In this document: one piece after another, positions 25,155 through 34,151 of the stretch | Position numbering within the stretch: position 1 is the first letter of the stretch | How the letters are laid out: every line of letters begins with the position of its first letter | Source of the DNA: Bacteroidia bacterium | GTDB taxonomy: Bacteria; Bacteroidota; Bacteroidia; Flavobacteriales; Flavobacteriaceae | DNA: 64,000 nt | Direction: 5' to 3' | Assembly (NCBI GenBank): GCA_030425285.1 | Contig: JAUIAY010000003.1 | Coordinates: forward strand, 62,001 to 126,000 | Made by a program: the position numbers and the translations under genes | The notes under the pieces: model-generated | Databases searched by the model: none | What the model was told of the DNA's origin: nothing | The model's input: the letters and a program-made list of their open reading frames with translations, nothing else

Positions 25155-27008
25155 TTAAATAAACTTTCTATCCAACTCGTCAACCGTTAACGTAATAAAG
25201 GTAGGTTTATTGGTTGGAGATACATTCGGTTCTTTGCAGCCAAACAAACTATTGACTAAATGTTCCTGTTCTATAGCCGTTAATGATTGTCCTGTTTTAA
25301 TGGCCAAACTTTTTGCCATAGATTTTGCCAGCATATCGGCAGCACTGAAATGACTATCTGGAATTTCGTTTTGGATATCAACAATCAATTGTTCCAAAAC
25401 AACCGACACCTCACTTGCAGGTACATTAATAGGTACACCTGTAATCTCAATGCTATCTTTTCCAAAATTAGAAAACACAAAGCCTGTGTGCTCTAAATCT
25501 TCTTGAATACTTTGCAGAATAACCACTTCCTCGTTTGAGAAAAACAACTCTACCGGAAACAATAATTGCTGACTCACACTTTCTTTAATGGTGATGTGCT
25601 TCAACAAATCTTCGTACAACACACGTTGGTGCGCCCGATGCTGATCAATAAGCATAATACCTGATTTGATATTGCTAACAATATATTTATTGTGAATTTG
25701 ATACGTGCTATGGGATGTTTCCGCTTGTTTTACATCTTCAAAAATATCACCTGTTTGTTCTTCACTTTCAAACTGCACTTCACTAAAAACCTGTTGCGAA
25801 TGCGTTCCTTTAGATTCCAAGCCCACATATAGACTTTCCCACGAAGATGACGGTTCTTTTTTATAGGCTGTTCGATTAGCCTTCCCTGAAACTTTTTCCT
25901 CCTGAAACGGATTAAATGTGGCATCTACTTCAACTTTAGGAAACGCTGCTTCCCTATCTTTGTAATTATAAGGTGTATCAAGATTGGAATCCCTTTCAAA
26001 ATCCAAAACGGGTGCAATACTAAACTGCCCCAAACTATGTTTTACAGATGCCCTCAAAATAGCATACAAGGTTTGCTCGTCATCAAACTTAATCTCGGTT
26101 TTGGTTGGATGGATATTGATATCTATACTTTGCGGATCTACTTCCAAATTCAAGAAATAACTCGCATGCGTACCATCTTTTAACAATCCATCAAAAGCGG
26201 AATTAATGGCATGGTTCAAATAAGCACTTTTTATAAAACGATTGTTGACAAAAAAGAACTGCTCACCTCTGGTCTTTTTGGCAAACTCGGGTTTCCCAAC
26301 AAATCCTGAAACTTTTAGAACTTCCGTTTCTTCAGTTACTGGCACCAATTTCTCATTGGTTTTGTTTCCAAATATGTTAACAATACGCTGTCTGTAATTA
26401 CTTTCGGGTAGATTAAAGACTTCACTCCCGTTATGATACATCACAAATGTAATATTGGGATGCGCCAGAGCCACACGATGAAATTCGTCAATGACATGGC
26501 GTAATTCTACGGGATTAGACTTTAAAAAGTTTCGTCTGGCTGGAATGTTAAAGAATAAATTTTTAACAGCTATGGAAGTTCCTTTAGGTGTCACTACAAC
26601 TTCTTGTGATTTTACTTCACTGCCTTCAATGACAATTTCAGTGCCCACATCATCTGCTTCTTGTTTTGATTTTAATTCTACATGGGCAATAGCTGCAATA
26701 CTAGCCAGCGCTTCACCACGGAAACCTTTGGTATGCAATTGAAATAAATCTTCGGCATTGCGTATTTTGGAAGTAGCATGACGCTCAAAACTCAATCGAG
26801 CATCAGTAACACTCATACCCACACCATTGTCTATAACCTGAACCAGTGTTTTACCAGCGTCTTTAATGAGTAATTTAATAGTTGTCGCTTGGGCATCAAT
26901 GGCGTTTTCCAACAATTCCTTAACAACAGAGGCTGGTCTTTGAACCACTTCTCCTGCTGCTATTTGGTTGGCTACATGGTCAGGAAGTAATTGTATGATA
27001 TCTGCCAT
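25155..27008 (-). CDS. mutL: DNA mismatch repair protein MutL, nuclease motif degenerate
   Basis: A 617-residue protein. The N-terminal GHKL ATPase is intact: ELLENAIDAQ, VIDNGVGM, TKGFRGEALASI and PKGTSIAVKNLFFNIPAR. A variable linker follows (about residues 340-430), then the C-terminal dimer domain. The endonuclease motif DQHAxxExxxxE reads DQHRAHQRVLYE here (about residues 455-466), with Gln for the first Glu, and the CPHGRP motif is reduced to CKEPNVSPTNKP. It therefore probably lacks metal-dependent nicking and works as a MutS-linked ATPase mediator. No mutH is in the window. Confidence 0.95.
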   Translation of the reverse strand: MADIIQLLPDHVANQIAAGEVVQRPASVVKELLENAIDAQATTIKLLIKDAGKTLVQVIDNGVGMSVTDARLSFERHATSKIRNAEDLFQLHTKGFRGEALASIAAIAHVELKSKQEADDVGTEIVIEGSEVKSQEVVVTPKGTSIAVKNLFFNIPARRNFLKSNPVELRHVIDEFHRVALAHPNITFVMYHNGSEVFNLPESNYRQRIVNIFGNKTNEKLVPVTEETEVLKVSGFVGKPEFAKKTRGEQFFFVNNRFIKSAYLNHAINSAFDGLLKDGTHASYFLNLEVDPQSIDINIHPTKTEIKFDDEQTLYAILRASVKHSLGQFSIAPVLDFERDSNLDTPYNYKDREAAFPKVEVDATFNPFQEEKVSGKANRTAYKKEPSSSWESLYVGLESKGTHSQQVFSEVQFESEEQTGDIFEDVKQAETSHSTYQIHNKYIVSNIKSGIMLIDQHRAHQRVLYEDLLKHITIKESVSQQLLFPVELFFSNEEVVILQSIQEDLEHTGFVFSNFGKDSIEITGVPINVPASEVSVVLEQLIVDIQNEIPDSHFSAADMLAKSMAKSLAIKTGQSLTAIEQEHLVNSLFGCKEPNVSPTNKPTFITLTVDELDRKFI

Positions 27009-27292
27009 TAGCTATTTGGAAAGAATATTGACAAATCAAACCCAATGATAAACAGGAAGATTAAAACCAAGATGCTAACAATAATCAAAACACGTCTATT
27101 GGCATTTTCGTCGGCATTGTTTCTATAGTCATCCCAAGCCGAAACAAACTTATTCTTCAAACCACCATTACTACCAACAGTGGTCCTGAAATCATCAAAC
27201 TTGTGCTTGATTTCATAAGGATTTCCTTCACCCTTGTAATGTCTTGGAGTATAACTGAATTTTTTATTTTTTTTAGCCTTAAAAACACCCAT
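27008..27292 (-). CDS. Small C-tail membrane protein, look-alike of its neighbour
   Basis: A 94-residue protein: a basic start with FSYTPRHYKGEGN, a charged middle (KHKFDDFRTT, FVSAWDDYRNNADENANRR), and one hydrophobic helix (VLIIVSILVLIFLFIIGF, about 68-85) near the C-terminus. I do not recognise a function. Its stop overlaps the mutL start by one base. Together with the gene upstream it forms a pair sharing the layout basic FxYxPR box, charged linker, single membrane helix. Confidence 0.75.
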   Translation of the reverse strand: MGVFKAKKNKKFSYTPRHYKGEGNPYEIKHKFDDFRTTVGSNGGLKNKFVSAWDDYRNNADENANRRVLIIVSILVLIFLFIIGFDLSIFFPNS

Positions 27293-27300
27293 AATCTTAA

Positions 27301-27501
27301 TTATTCATATTGACTTAAAACATAAATGACTATCAATATAGCTATCAAAAACAAGACCAAAAAAATTGGAGAACTAAAAAAGTTCTTTTTACGTGATCTT
27401 GATTGCTTTAAGTTTTCCCATTCAGCTTTAATATTAGCGTTACTGGCTTCAGTCTCGTTATCTTGAAATCTTGGTTTGTAATTAAAACGTCGTTTTGACA
27501 T
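27301..27501 (-). CDS. Small C-tail membrane protein
   Basis: A 66-residue protein beginning MSKRRFNYKPRFQDNE; an in-frame TTG two codons earlier is less likely. A polar region (KAEWENLKQSRSRKKNFF) is followed by one membrane helix (PIFLVLFLIAILIVIYVL, about 46-63). Function unknown. It is the first gene of the minus-strand run into mutL, 8 bases before a similar protein gene, and resembles that protein in its N-terminal FxYxPR box and topology. Confidence 0.7.
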   Translation of the reverse strand: MSKRRFNYKPRFQDNETEASNANIKAEWENLKQSRSRKKNFFSSPIFLVLFLIAILIVIYVLSQYE

Positions 27502-27532
27502 TGCCAAAGTAATACCAATTGTGAAATACCCT

Positions 27533-27540
27533 CAAAAATA
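27533..27540 (-). promoter_or_regulatory. -7 promoter element of the small-protein/mutL/rhomboid block
   Basis: The minus strand has TATTTTTG (27540-27533), a perfect TAnnTTTG, 31 bases before the first start codon. No -33 TTG is at the usual distance. An 11-bp palindrome CGAAAATTTCG (27592-27602) lies farther upstream and may be part of the ribH end. Confidence 0.4.
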
Positions 27541-27618
27541 CTGAATTTACAAGGAAATACTAAAGTAAAAATCCCAAAAATTGTTAACACGAAAATTTCG
27601 GGAAATTATAGAGTTTGA

Positions 27619-28104
27619 TTAATCCTGAAGGTTTAAATGTGCCATTTTGATAGCAGCCACGGCAGCTTCGGTACCTTTATTACCATGCTTACCACCAGAA
27701 CGGTCAATGGCCTGTTGCTTGTTATTATCAGTCAAAACACAAAATATAACAGGAACATTATGCATCACATTAAGGTCTTTGATTCCTTGCGAAACCGCAT
27801 CACAAACAAAATCGAAATGTTTGGTTTCTCCCTGAATCACACTGCCAATGGCAATAACAGCATCAACACCTTGCTCTTGCATTTTTTTACAACCAAAAAT
27901 CAATTCGTAGCTACCAGGAACATTCCACCGTGTAATATGTTCTTTTGGCACTTGATTTTCAATAAGCGTGTTGTAAGCTCCTTCAAAAAGTCCTTCTGTA
28001 ATAGAATCATTCCATTCTGAAACAACAATCCCAAACCGAAAATTCTTCGCGCTTGGGATTGTTGTCTTATCGTAATCCGATAAATTTTTGTTTATTGTTG
28101 CCAT
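27619..28104 (-). CDS. ribH: 6,7-dimethyl-8-ribityllumazine synthase
   Basis: A 161-residue enzyme. Starting at MATINKNLSDYDKTTIP is preferred to an ATG 7 codons earlier inside the preceding gene. Motifs: FGIVVSEWNDSITEGL, NVPGSYELIFGCKKM, VIAIGSVIQGETKHFDFVCDAVSQGI with the catalytic His, and PVIFCVLTDNN. It joins the ribityl pyrimidine and the 4-carbon phosphate in riboflavin synthesis. It starts 1 base after the stop of a TPR protein gene, an arrangement seen in other flavobacteria. Confidence 0.95.
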   Translation of the reverse strand: MATINKNLSDYDKTTIPSAKNFRFGIVVSEWNDSITEGLFEGAYNTLIENQVPKEHITRWNVPGSYELIFGCKKMQEQGVDAVIAIGSVIQGETKHFDFVCDAVSQGIKDLNVMHNVPVIFCVLTDNNKQQAIDRSGGKHGNKGTEAAVAAIKMAHLNLQD

Positions 28105-28105
28105 C

Positions 28106-28879
28106 CTACTTGTTTGCCATCGCACGTGTTTTTCCTATAAACACATCAATATCGGTTGCTTCAGTTGACTGTGGATAATTTTCCTTTATACTTTCAAAGT
28201 GTTTAAGCGCCACATCCGTTTTACCTAAATCCATAGCTACAATACCAGCCTTGTATAAATACATTGGTGTTGTAAAATCATTGGAACGCATCGTTGCAGC
28301 TTGCTCATAATATCCTAAAGCATCTTCTTGCTGGTTCAACTGTACAAACGCATCACCAATACCGCCTTTTGCCATAGGTGCTAAAATCTCGTCCTCTCCT
28401 GAAAACTCACTCAAATACGTAACCGCATTTTTGTAATCCTTAAGATTCAAATAAGCCATTCCAGCATAGTAGTTTGCCATATCTGATGCTTTTGAACCAC
28501 TGTATTCTGAAGCTATATCCAACATACCGAACTTCCCTTCGCCGCCATTCAACGCTAAATTAAACAATGAATCTTTTGCAGTTGTAGAAGTTACTGCTTG
28601 GTCATAATATTTTTGAGCTTGGAACATATCGTTCATAGCTTCATTTTGCTTTGGCTTGGCTATAAACTCATTGTATCCTAAATAACCCAACACTACTGCA
28701 GCAACCACACCAATAATAACAAAAATGTATTTTTGATTGGCAATAACCCAATCTTCGGTTTTAGATGCTGTTTCGTCAAGCGTATTAAAAACTTCAGCCG
28801 TTGTTGAGTGTTCCTCAACCTCGTGTTGTTTTTCTTCTTTAGTCTTTGGTTTATATCCTCTCTTCTTGTACGTTGCCAT
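28106..28879 (-). CDS. Tetratricopeptide-repeat membrane protein (YfgM-like)
   Basis: A 257-residue protein; the ATG giving MATYKKRGYKPKTKEEK is preferred over one 8 codons upstream. A charged cytoplasmic segment is followed by one membrane helix (YIFVIIGVVAAVVLGYLGY, about residues 48-66) and a periplasmic helical domain with TPR-like pairs (ASDMANYYAGMAYLNLKDYK, GGIGDAFVQLNQQEDALGYY, YLYKAGIVAMDLGKTDVALKHF). The layout matches YfgM-type ancillary proteins of the Sec translocon, but that role is inferred. It is co-transcribed with ribH. Confidence 0.83.
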   Translation of the reverse strand: MATYKKRGYKPKTKEEKQHEVEEHSTTAEVFNTLDETASKTEDWVIANQKYIFVIIGVVAAVVLGYLGYNEFIAKPKQNEAMNDMFQAQKYYDQAVTSTTAKDSLFNLALNGGEGKFGMLDIASEYSGSKASDMANYYAGMAYLNLKDYKNAVTYLSEFSGEDEILAPMAKGGIGDAFVQLNQQEDALGYYEQAATMRSNDFTTPMYLYKAGIVAMDLGKTDVALKHFESIKENYPQSTEATDIDVFIGKTRAMANK

Positions 28880-28900
28880 ATATTCTAAATTTATGCGCCG

Positions 28901-28908
28901 CAAAAATA
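28901..28908 (-). promoter_or_regulatory. -7 promoter element of the TPR-ribH operon
   Basis: TATTTTTG on the minus strand (28908-28901) is a perfect TAnnTTTG, 21 bases upstream of the preferred TPR start, which supports that start over the earlier ATG. No good -33 element is visible. Confidence 0.45.
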
Positions 28909-29010
28909 TAATTTTTCTTTAGATTTAAAAGAGTATTTTTTTGTTATTTTTCAATAATTTGCACATCTTTTAGCTCAACAAACTCAAAAACTTTAACAAG
29001 CTGCTTTTTT

Positions 29011-30090
29011 ATGATTTTAAAGTCGTTAGCCTTACTTAATTATAAAAATTTCGAAAACCAAACCTTTGTTTTTAATAACAAAATCAACTGTTTTGTTGGC
29101 AAAAATGGTGTTGGAAAGACCAATGTGTTGGATGCCATTTACCATCTGTCTTTTGGAAAAAGCTATTTTAATCCTGTTGCGACCCAAAACATCAAGCATG
29201 ATGAGTCCTTTTTTGTGATTAATGGGGAATACGATTTACATAACAAAGTTGAAAAAATTGTGGTGAGCTTAAAGAAAGGGCAAAAAAAAATTATTAAACG
29301 CAATGCCAAAATCTACGACCGATTTAGTGATCACATTGGTTTTTTGCCTCTAGTAATAATTTCGCCTGCAGACCGAGATTTGATTATTGAAGGCAGTGCT
29401 ACTCGCAGAAAATTTATTGACAGTGTTATTTCGCAGAGTGATAAAGCCTATCTGGAAACGCTTATTAAATATAACAAAGTCTTGGCGCAAAGGAATTCAT
29501 TGCTAAAATATTTTGCTCTAAACAATACTTATAATAACGATACCATTAGCATTTATAACGAACAACTTGAGCAGTTTGGAAAGCACATATACGAGAAACG
29601 TGCTGCGTTTTTAGAAACCTTTATTCCTATTTTTAAGGCTCGCTATCAAGCCATTAGCGGTGGTAATGAAACTGTGGATTTGATTTATGAAAGTGATTTG
29701 GTTGAAGGGGATTTAGGAGAACTCTTAAAAAAGAATATTAACAAGGATAAAGCATTACAGTATACCAGTGTTGGCATCCATAAAGATGATTTGATTTTTA
29801 ATATTGAAGGTCATCCCATAAAAAAGTTTGGAAGTCAAGGTCAACAAAAATCATTCTTAATCGCTTTGAAATTAGCACAATTTGATTTTATTAAAGCGCA
29901 AAGTGGTGTCAATCCTATTTTGCTTTTAGATGATATTTTTGACAAGTTGGATGAACAACGCGTAAGCCAAATCATCAAATTGGTAGACGATGAAAATTTC
30001 GGGCAACTATTTATCAGTGATACTCACGCAGATCGAACAGAAGCAGCCATAAAACAAGTACATCAATCGTATGAAATATTTAAACTATAA
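29011..30090 (+). CDS. recF: DNA replication and repair protein RecF
   Basis: A 359-residue SMC-like ATPase: Walker [11 protein letters not shown] (about residues 29-38), the arm domain, the ABC signature [19 protein letters not shown], and Walker [14 protein letters not shown], ending with the D-loop and [10 protein letters not shown]. RecF loads RecA at gapped DNA with RecO and RecR. Full length. The start follows 131 bases of intergenic DNA opposite the TPR operon, and the end overlaps a lipoprotein gene by 20 bases. Confidence 0.96.
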   Translation: MILKSLALLNYKNFENQTFVFNNKINCFVGKNGVGKTNVLDAIYHLSFGKSYFNPVATQNIKHDESFFVINGEYDLHNKVEKIVVSLKKGQKKIIKRNAKIYDRFSDHIGFLPLVIISPADRDLIIEGSATRRKFIDSVISQSDKAYLETLIKYNKVLAQRNSLLKYFALNNTYNNDTISIYNEQLEQFGKHIYEKRAAFLETFIPIFKARYQAISGGNETVDLIYESDLVEGDLGELLKKNINKDKALQYTSVGIHKDDLIFNIEGHPIKKFGSQGQQKSFLIALKLAQFDFIKAQSGVNPILLLDDIFDKLDEQRVSQIIKLVDDENFGQLFISDTHADRTEAAIKQVHQSYEIFKL

Positions 30091-30505
30091 AACACTATTA
30101 ATACTATTAACAACCCTAACATTAGTTGGTTGTCAAAAAAATACCGAAGATTATCTAAATCATCTAGAAGGCTATTGGGAAATTGAATCGGTAATTTTAG
30201 CAGATGGGAAGAAGAAAGAATATACCTTTAGCAATACCATAGATTATATCTTTGTGAATATTGACAGCCTCAAGGGTTTTAGAAAGAAGCTTAAACCTAG
30301 CTTTAATGGCACTTATGAAACATCAAAACTTGCTGAAAATTTTGACATAAAAATTGAGAATGACAGTTTAAACATGTATTATAAAACACCTTATGCTACA
30401 TGGAAAGAAACCATTTTAAATGCCTCTGAAGGTCAATTACGAGTTATCAATAAAGATGGTATTATCTATAATTATAAATCTTACGAACCCATAAATCTGG
30501 ATTAA
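30071..30505 (+). CDS. Predicted lipocalin-like lipoprotein
   Basis: A 144-residue protein with a lipoprotein signal ([13 protein letters not shown], Cys21) and a mature part beginning with [17 protein letters not shown], the usual first strand of Bacteroidota lipocalin-like domains, followed by beta strands to the end. Function unknown; probably anchored in the outer membrane. It overlaps recF by 20 bases and DciA by one base, an operon order repeatedly seen in flavobacteria. Confidence 0.8.
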   Translation: MKYLNYKTLLILLTTLTLVGCQKNTEDYLNHLEGYWEIESVILADGKKKEYTFSNTIDYIFVNIDSLKGFRKKLKPSFNGTYETSKLAENFDIKIENDSLNMYYKTPYATWKETILNASEGQLRVINKDGIIYNYKSYEPINLD

Positions 30506-30801
30506 TGGCCAAGCGACACACTGAATATCGAAATATTGCAGACGCATTAAAAGAATTTGTTGAAACCAACAAATTGAACAAAGGTTTGGATGCTGTAAAT
30601 GTTAAAGATGCTTGGGCTCAAATGATGGGTAATGGCGTTAACAATTACACAACAGACATCCAGCTCAAAGGTGATGTGCTCTATGTACAATTAAGCTCCA
30701 GTGTATTACGTGAAGAATTAAGTTATGGCTCCCAAAAAATAATTGATATGTTGAATGATAATTTGGGGAAGGAGTTAATAAAGAAGTTGGTATTACGATA
30801 A
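30505..30801 (+). CDS. DUF721/DciA-family protein
   Basis: A 98-residue protein matching the DUF721 family: RHTEYRNIADALKEFVETN, LNKGLDAVNVKDAWAQMMG and a C-terminal KH-like part LYVQLSSSVLREELSYGSQKIIDMLN. DciA members load or help the replicative helicase DnaB; the flavobacterial members keep the core. Placement beside recF supports a role in replication or repair. It starts at the last base of the lipoprotein stop codon. Confidence 0.87.
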   Translation: MAKRHTEYRNIADALKEFVETNKLNKGLDAVNVKDAWAQMMGNGVNNYTTDIQLKGDVLYVQLSSSVLREELSYGSQKIIDMLNDNLGKELIKKLVLR

Positions 30802-30802
30802 A

Positions 30803-30830
30803 AAAAGCCAGAACACATGTTCTGGCTTTT
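30803..30830. terminator. Bidirectional terminator between dciA and ndk
   Basis: AAAAGCCAGAAC (30803-30814), loop ACAT, GTTCTGGCTTTT (30819-30830): a perfect 12-bp stem with A-run and T-run ends, between two convergent genes. Confidence 0.93.
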
Positions 30831-30854
30831 CAATTTAATTATAGTGTAAATAGT

Positions 30855-31274
30855 TTAAAACATCTCACGACCTGAAAAATGGAATGCACCTTCAATAGCA
30901 GCATTCTCATCACTATCACTTCCGTGAACCGCATTTTCACCTATTGATGCAGCATACAATTTACGGATGGTTCCTTCGGCAGCTTCAGCTGGATTTGTAG
31001 CACCTATTAAGGTCCTGAAGTCTTCAACAGCATTGTCTTTTTCAAGAATTGCTGCAACTATTGGTCCACGAGTCATGTACTCAACCAATTCACCAAAAAA
31101 CGGACGCTCTTTGTGAATCGCGTAAAACGTTTCAGCATCTGATTTTGTCATTTGGGTTAACTTCATTGCTACGATTCTAAATCCTGAAGCATTAATTTTT
31201 TCTAAAATTGCGCCAATGTGCCCTTTTTCAACAGCATCTGGCTTAAGCATAGTAAATGTTCTATTTGTTGCCAT
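30855..31274 (-). CDS. ndk: Nucleoside diphosphate kinase
   Basis: A 139-residue [16 protein letters not shown], the [22 protein letters not shown] core, [12 protein letters not shown], and the active-site [13 protein letters not shown] with the phospho-accepting His (near residue 117). It equalises NTP pools. Full length, monocistronic, facing dciA across a shared terminator. Confidence 0.97.
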   Translation of the reverse strand: MATNRTFTMLKPDAVEKGHIGAILEKINASGFRIVAMKLTQMTKSDAETFYAIHKERPFFGELVEYMTRGPIVAAILEKDNAVEDFRTLIGATNPAEAAEGTIRKLYAASIGENAVHGSDSDENAAIEGAFHFSGREMF

Positions 31275-31295
31275 TTCTTTGTTTTAATTTGGCTG

Positions 31296-31303
31296 CAAAA
31301 GTA
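31296..31303 (-). promoter_or_regulatory. -7 promoter element of ndk
   Basis: TACTTTTG (31303-31296 on the minus strand) is a perfect TAnnTTTG, 21 bases before the ndk start. No TTG at -33. The divergent nrnA gene is preceded by the weaker TATATTCG close to its start. Confidence 0.5.
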
Positions 31304-31362
31304 ATGCTTTTCTTCATAAAAACCATCTAAACCCATATTAAAAAATTGTATATTCGCTGCCT

Positions 31363-32382
31363 ATGACACAGGAAGACTATAGTGCCGTAAAAGATTTGTT
31401 AAAATCGCCAAAAAGTATTGTGATTGTGCCACATAAAAATCCAGATGGCGATGCTTTAGGCTCAACATTAGCGTTACAACATTATTTGAATGCTTTAAAC
31501 CATAATGCTGTTGTAATTGCACCTAATGACTATCCCGATTTTTTAAAATGGCTTCCAAATGAGTCCGAAATATTAAAGTACGATTCACAAGAAGAAGCAT
31601 GTAACAGTTTAATTCAGGATGCCCAACTTATTTTTACACTTGATTTTAATGCGTTGAACAGGGCTGGCGACATGGAATCTGTTTTAGCAGCAAGTTCTGC
31701 CACTAAAATTATGATTGATCATCACCAACAACCTGACGATTATGCGCTTTACACCTACTCTGATGTAGCCATGAGTTCCACTTGCGAAATGGTTTATCAT
31801 TTTATTAATAATTTAGGAGACAAGTCATTAATAGATAAAAACATCGCTACTTGTCTGTATACGGGAATTATGACAGACACAGGTTCTTTTAGGTTCCCAT
31901 CTACCACCAGTGACACATTACGGGTTGCTGCTTTTTTAATGGATTGTGGTGCCAACCATGCCGAGATACATAATCAGATTTTCGACACTAATAGTTATGA
32001 TCGTATGCAATTGCTGGGTCAAGCACTATCAAACCTAAAAGTGATTTCGGAATCGCGAACAGCTTATATTTCTTTGTCGCAAGAGGAATTAAACACGTAT
32101 AATTTTAAGAAAGGGGACACTGAAGGTTTTGTGAATTATGCCTTATCTTTAAATGATATTGTTTTTGCGGCAATTTTTATTGAGGACAAGCAACAGGATA
32201 TCATAAAAATATCGTTACGTTCCAAAGGAACCTTTTCAGTAAACGAGTTTGCCAGAGCTCATTTTGAAGGAGGTGGCCACACGAATGCTGCAGGAGGAAA
32301 AAGCGAAACAGACTTAAAATCAACAATTGATAAATTTATTAGTATCTTACCATCCTATAATAAAGCCCTAAATGATGACTAG
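31363..32382 (+). CDS. DHH-family phosphoesterase, NrnA-like (oligoribonuclease / pAp phosphatase)
   Basis: A 339-residue protein with the DHH signature set: PHKNPDGDALGS (residues 23-34), FTLDFNALNRAG, the IDHHQQPDDY motif (about 117-126), CLYTGIMTDTGSFRF, and the C-terminal DHHA1 GGGHTNAAGG. NrnA enzymes finish RNA decay by cleaving nano-RNA and dephosphorylate pAp. Length fits the family. Its last codons overlap the gldI start, making gldI and the next PPIase gene part of the transcript. Confidence 0.92.
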   Translation: MTQEDYSAVKDLLKSPKSIVIVPHKNPDGDALGSTLALQHYLNALNHNAVVIAPNDYPDFLKWLPNESEILKYDSQEEACNSLIQDAQLIFTLDFNALNRAGDMESVLAASSATKIMIDHHQQPDDYALYTYSDVAMSSTCEMVYHFINNLGDKSLIDKNIATCLYTGIMTDTGSFRFPSTTSDTLRVAAFLMDCGANHAEIHNQIFDTNSYDRMQLLGQALSNLKVISESRTAYISLSQEELNTYNFKKGDTEGFVNYALSLNDIVFAAIFIEDKQQDIIKISLRSKGTFSVNEFARAHFEGGGHTNAAGGKSETDLKSTIDKFISILPSYNKALNDD

Positions 32383-32911
32383 ATTCTTTTATATTGTATT
32401 GCTAGCAATACTTTTTGCTTCTTGCAAATCACCCGAAGCTAGAAGGCCTATTTCTGCTAAAACGGGTTCATTTATTGATCAATCTGTTCAACGCAATATT
32501 AAGCTCAATGAGCGTGAAACAGCTGACATTGAAAAAATCATGTCTGAAAATCCACAAATTGAATATATCGCTTCAGAAAGTGGTTTTTGGTATTATTACA
32601 ACAACAAAGTAGCTGATTCAATTCAAACGCCTGGTTTTGGTGACTTGGTAAACTTTGATTACAATGTAAAATCATTGGATGGTTCATTAATTTATTCCAA
32701 AGACAACTTACAAACGCAAAACTATTTAATGGATAAACAAGAACTGTTCACCGGTTTGCGAGAAGGCTTAAAATTAATGAGAGCAGGTGAAACAGCCACA
32801 TTTTTGTTCCCATCGCAAAAAGCTTATGGGTACTATGGTGATGAAAACAAAATTGGCACCAATGTGCCTTTAATTTGTGAAGTGACCATTAATTCCATAA
32901 AAGACCTATAA
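32372..32911 (+). CDS. gldI: Gliding-motility-associated peptidyl-prolyl isomerase GldI
   Basis: A 179-residue lipoprotein: signal and lipobox LLAILFASC, a helical linker (NERETADIEKIMSENP), and a C-terminal FKBP domain (GDLVNFDYNVKSLDGSLIY, LREGLKLMRAGETATFLFP, YGYYGDENKIGTNVPLI). Sequence and context match GldI, needed for gliding and folding of outer-envelope proteins in Bacteroidota. The start overlaps nrnA by 11 bases. A second PPIase with two domains follows, so the locus is devoted to periplasmic protein folding. Presence of gldI alone does not show that the cell glides. Confidence 0.88.
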   Translation: MMTRFFYIVLLAILFASCKSPEARRPISAKTGSFIDQSVQRNIKLNERETADIEKIMSENPQIEYIASESGFWYYYNNKVADSIQTPGFGDLVNFDYNVKSLDGSLIYSKDNLQTQNYLMDKQELFTGLREGLKLMRAGETATFLFPSQKAYGYYGDENKIGTNVPLICEVTINSIKDL

Positions 32912-32945
32912 TTTAAACAATCAAAAAAATCAATAATTAACAATT

Positions 32946-34100
32946 ATGAATATTTATAAACAGACTATGAAAATTTTAGTACTTGCACTATTAATGAGTG
33001 TTACGTCATGTGAACAGCAAAAATATCCAGATTTGGAAGATGGACTTTATGCTGAATTTGTTACCAATAATGGCACTATGGTCGCCAAATTATATTATGA
33101 CAAAGTTCCAGTTACTGTAGCCAATTTTGTAGCCTTGGCAGAAGGAACACATCCCAATGTCACAGATTCACTTAAAGGAAAACCCTTTTACGACGGCATT
33201 ACTTTCCATAGAGTTATTGATAAATTCATGATACAAGGTGGTGACCCAACAGGCACAGGATCTGGCTCACCAGGCTACCGTTTTTTAGATGAATTTCACC
33301 CCGATTTAAAACATGACAAACCCGGAATACTATCCATGGCCAATTCCGGTCCTGCCACTAACGGCAGTCAGTTTTTTATTACTGAAGTACCAACACCACA
33401 TTTGGATAACAAGCATTCTGTTTTTGGAGAATTAGTTATTGGTATGAATGTTTTGGATACTATTTCTAACGTTAAGGTTGCACCAGGCAGTAACAAGCCT
33501 TTAGAACCTGTTGTAATCGAAAAACTAAATATTATTAGAAAAGGAGATACTGCTACAAATTTTGATGCAGCCAAAGTCTACACTGAAGAACTACCAAAAA
33601 TTGAAGAAAAACAAAAAGCCTTAAAAGAAGAAGCGCAAAAGAAACTTAAAGAATCTGCTAGCATTGCCGCTGAAAAATTCATTGAAGACAATGCTGATTT
33701 ATCAGGTCCAGTTGTTAAATCGGATACCGGAATCGTGATGATTTACATTAATGAAAGTAAAGGAGAAAAACCTAGCAGCGCTGATCGTGTTTTAATAAAC
33801 TATGCCGGATTTTTTGAAGACGGCCGATTATTTGATACGTCTTGGGCTGATGTTGCCAAAGAAAATAATATTTACAACGAACAACGCGATAACCAAGGTG
33901 GTTACAAGCCTTTTGAAGATGCTTACAACGCCACAGCAAGAACGGTTCCAGGATTTAAGGAAGCCATGTTAAACATGAATGTTGGTGATAAAGTACGAGT
34001 TTTTATACCATCTTATTTAGGTTGGGGCGAGCAAGGTTCTGGTCCTATTCCACCAAATGCCAATGTCATATTTGATATTGAATTGGTCGGAATCAAATAA
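32946..34100 (+). CDS. Two-domain peptidyl-prolyl isomerase (cyclophilin + FKBP) lipoprotein
   Basis: A 384-residue protein with a lipoprotein signal ([12 protein letters not shown]). The first domain (about residues 35-195) is a cyclophilin: [54 protein letters not shown] Lys/Glu-rich helix (about 205-245) links it to a C-terminal FKBP domain (about 280-384) with [40 protein letters not shown] and [20 protein letters not shown]. Both keep their core active-site residues, so it should isomerise X-Pro bonds in the periplasm with two different folds. It lies 34 bases after gldI. Confidence 0.92.
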   Translation: MNIYKQTMKILVLALLMSVTSCEQQKYPDLEDGLYAEFVTNNGTMVAKLYYDKVPVTVANFVALAEGTHPNVTDSLKGKPFYDGITFHRVIDKFMIQGGDPTGTGSGSPGYRFLDEFHPDLKHDKPGILSMANSGPATNGSQFFITEVPTPHLDNKHSVFGELVIGMNVLDTISNVKVAPGSNKPLEPVVIEKLNIIRKGDTATNFDAAKVYTEELPKIEEKQKALKEEAQKKLKESASIAAEKFIEDNADLSGPVVKSDTGIVMIYINESKGEKPSSADRVLINYAGFFEDGRLFDTSWADVAKENNIYNEQRDNQGGYKPFEDAYNATARTVPGFKEAMLNMNVGDKVRVFIPSYLGWGEQGSGPIPPNANVIFDIELVGIK

Positions 34101-34113
34101 AAAAACAGACAAT

Positions 34114-34145
34114 AAAAAAAGCAGCTTTTAGAGCTGCTTTTTTTT
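34114..34145. terminator. Terminator after the PPIase gene
   Basis: An A-run leads into GCAGCT (34121-34126), loop TTTAG, AGCTGC (34132-34137) and a T-run to 34145. It sits between two convergent genes and can serve both. Confidence 0.92.
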
Positions 34146-34151
34146 AGTTGT

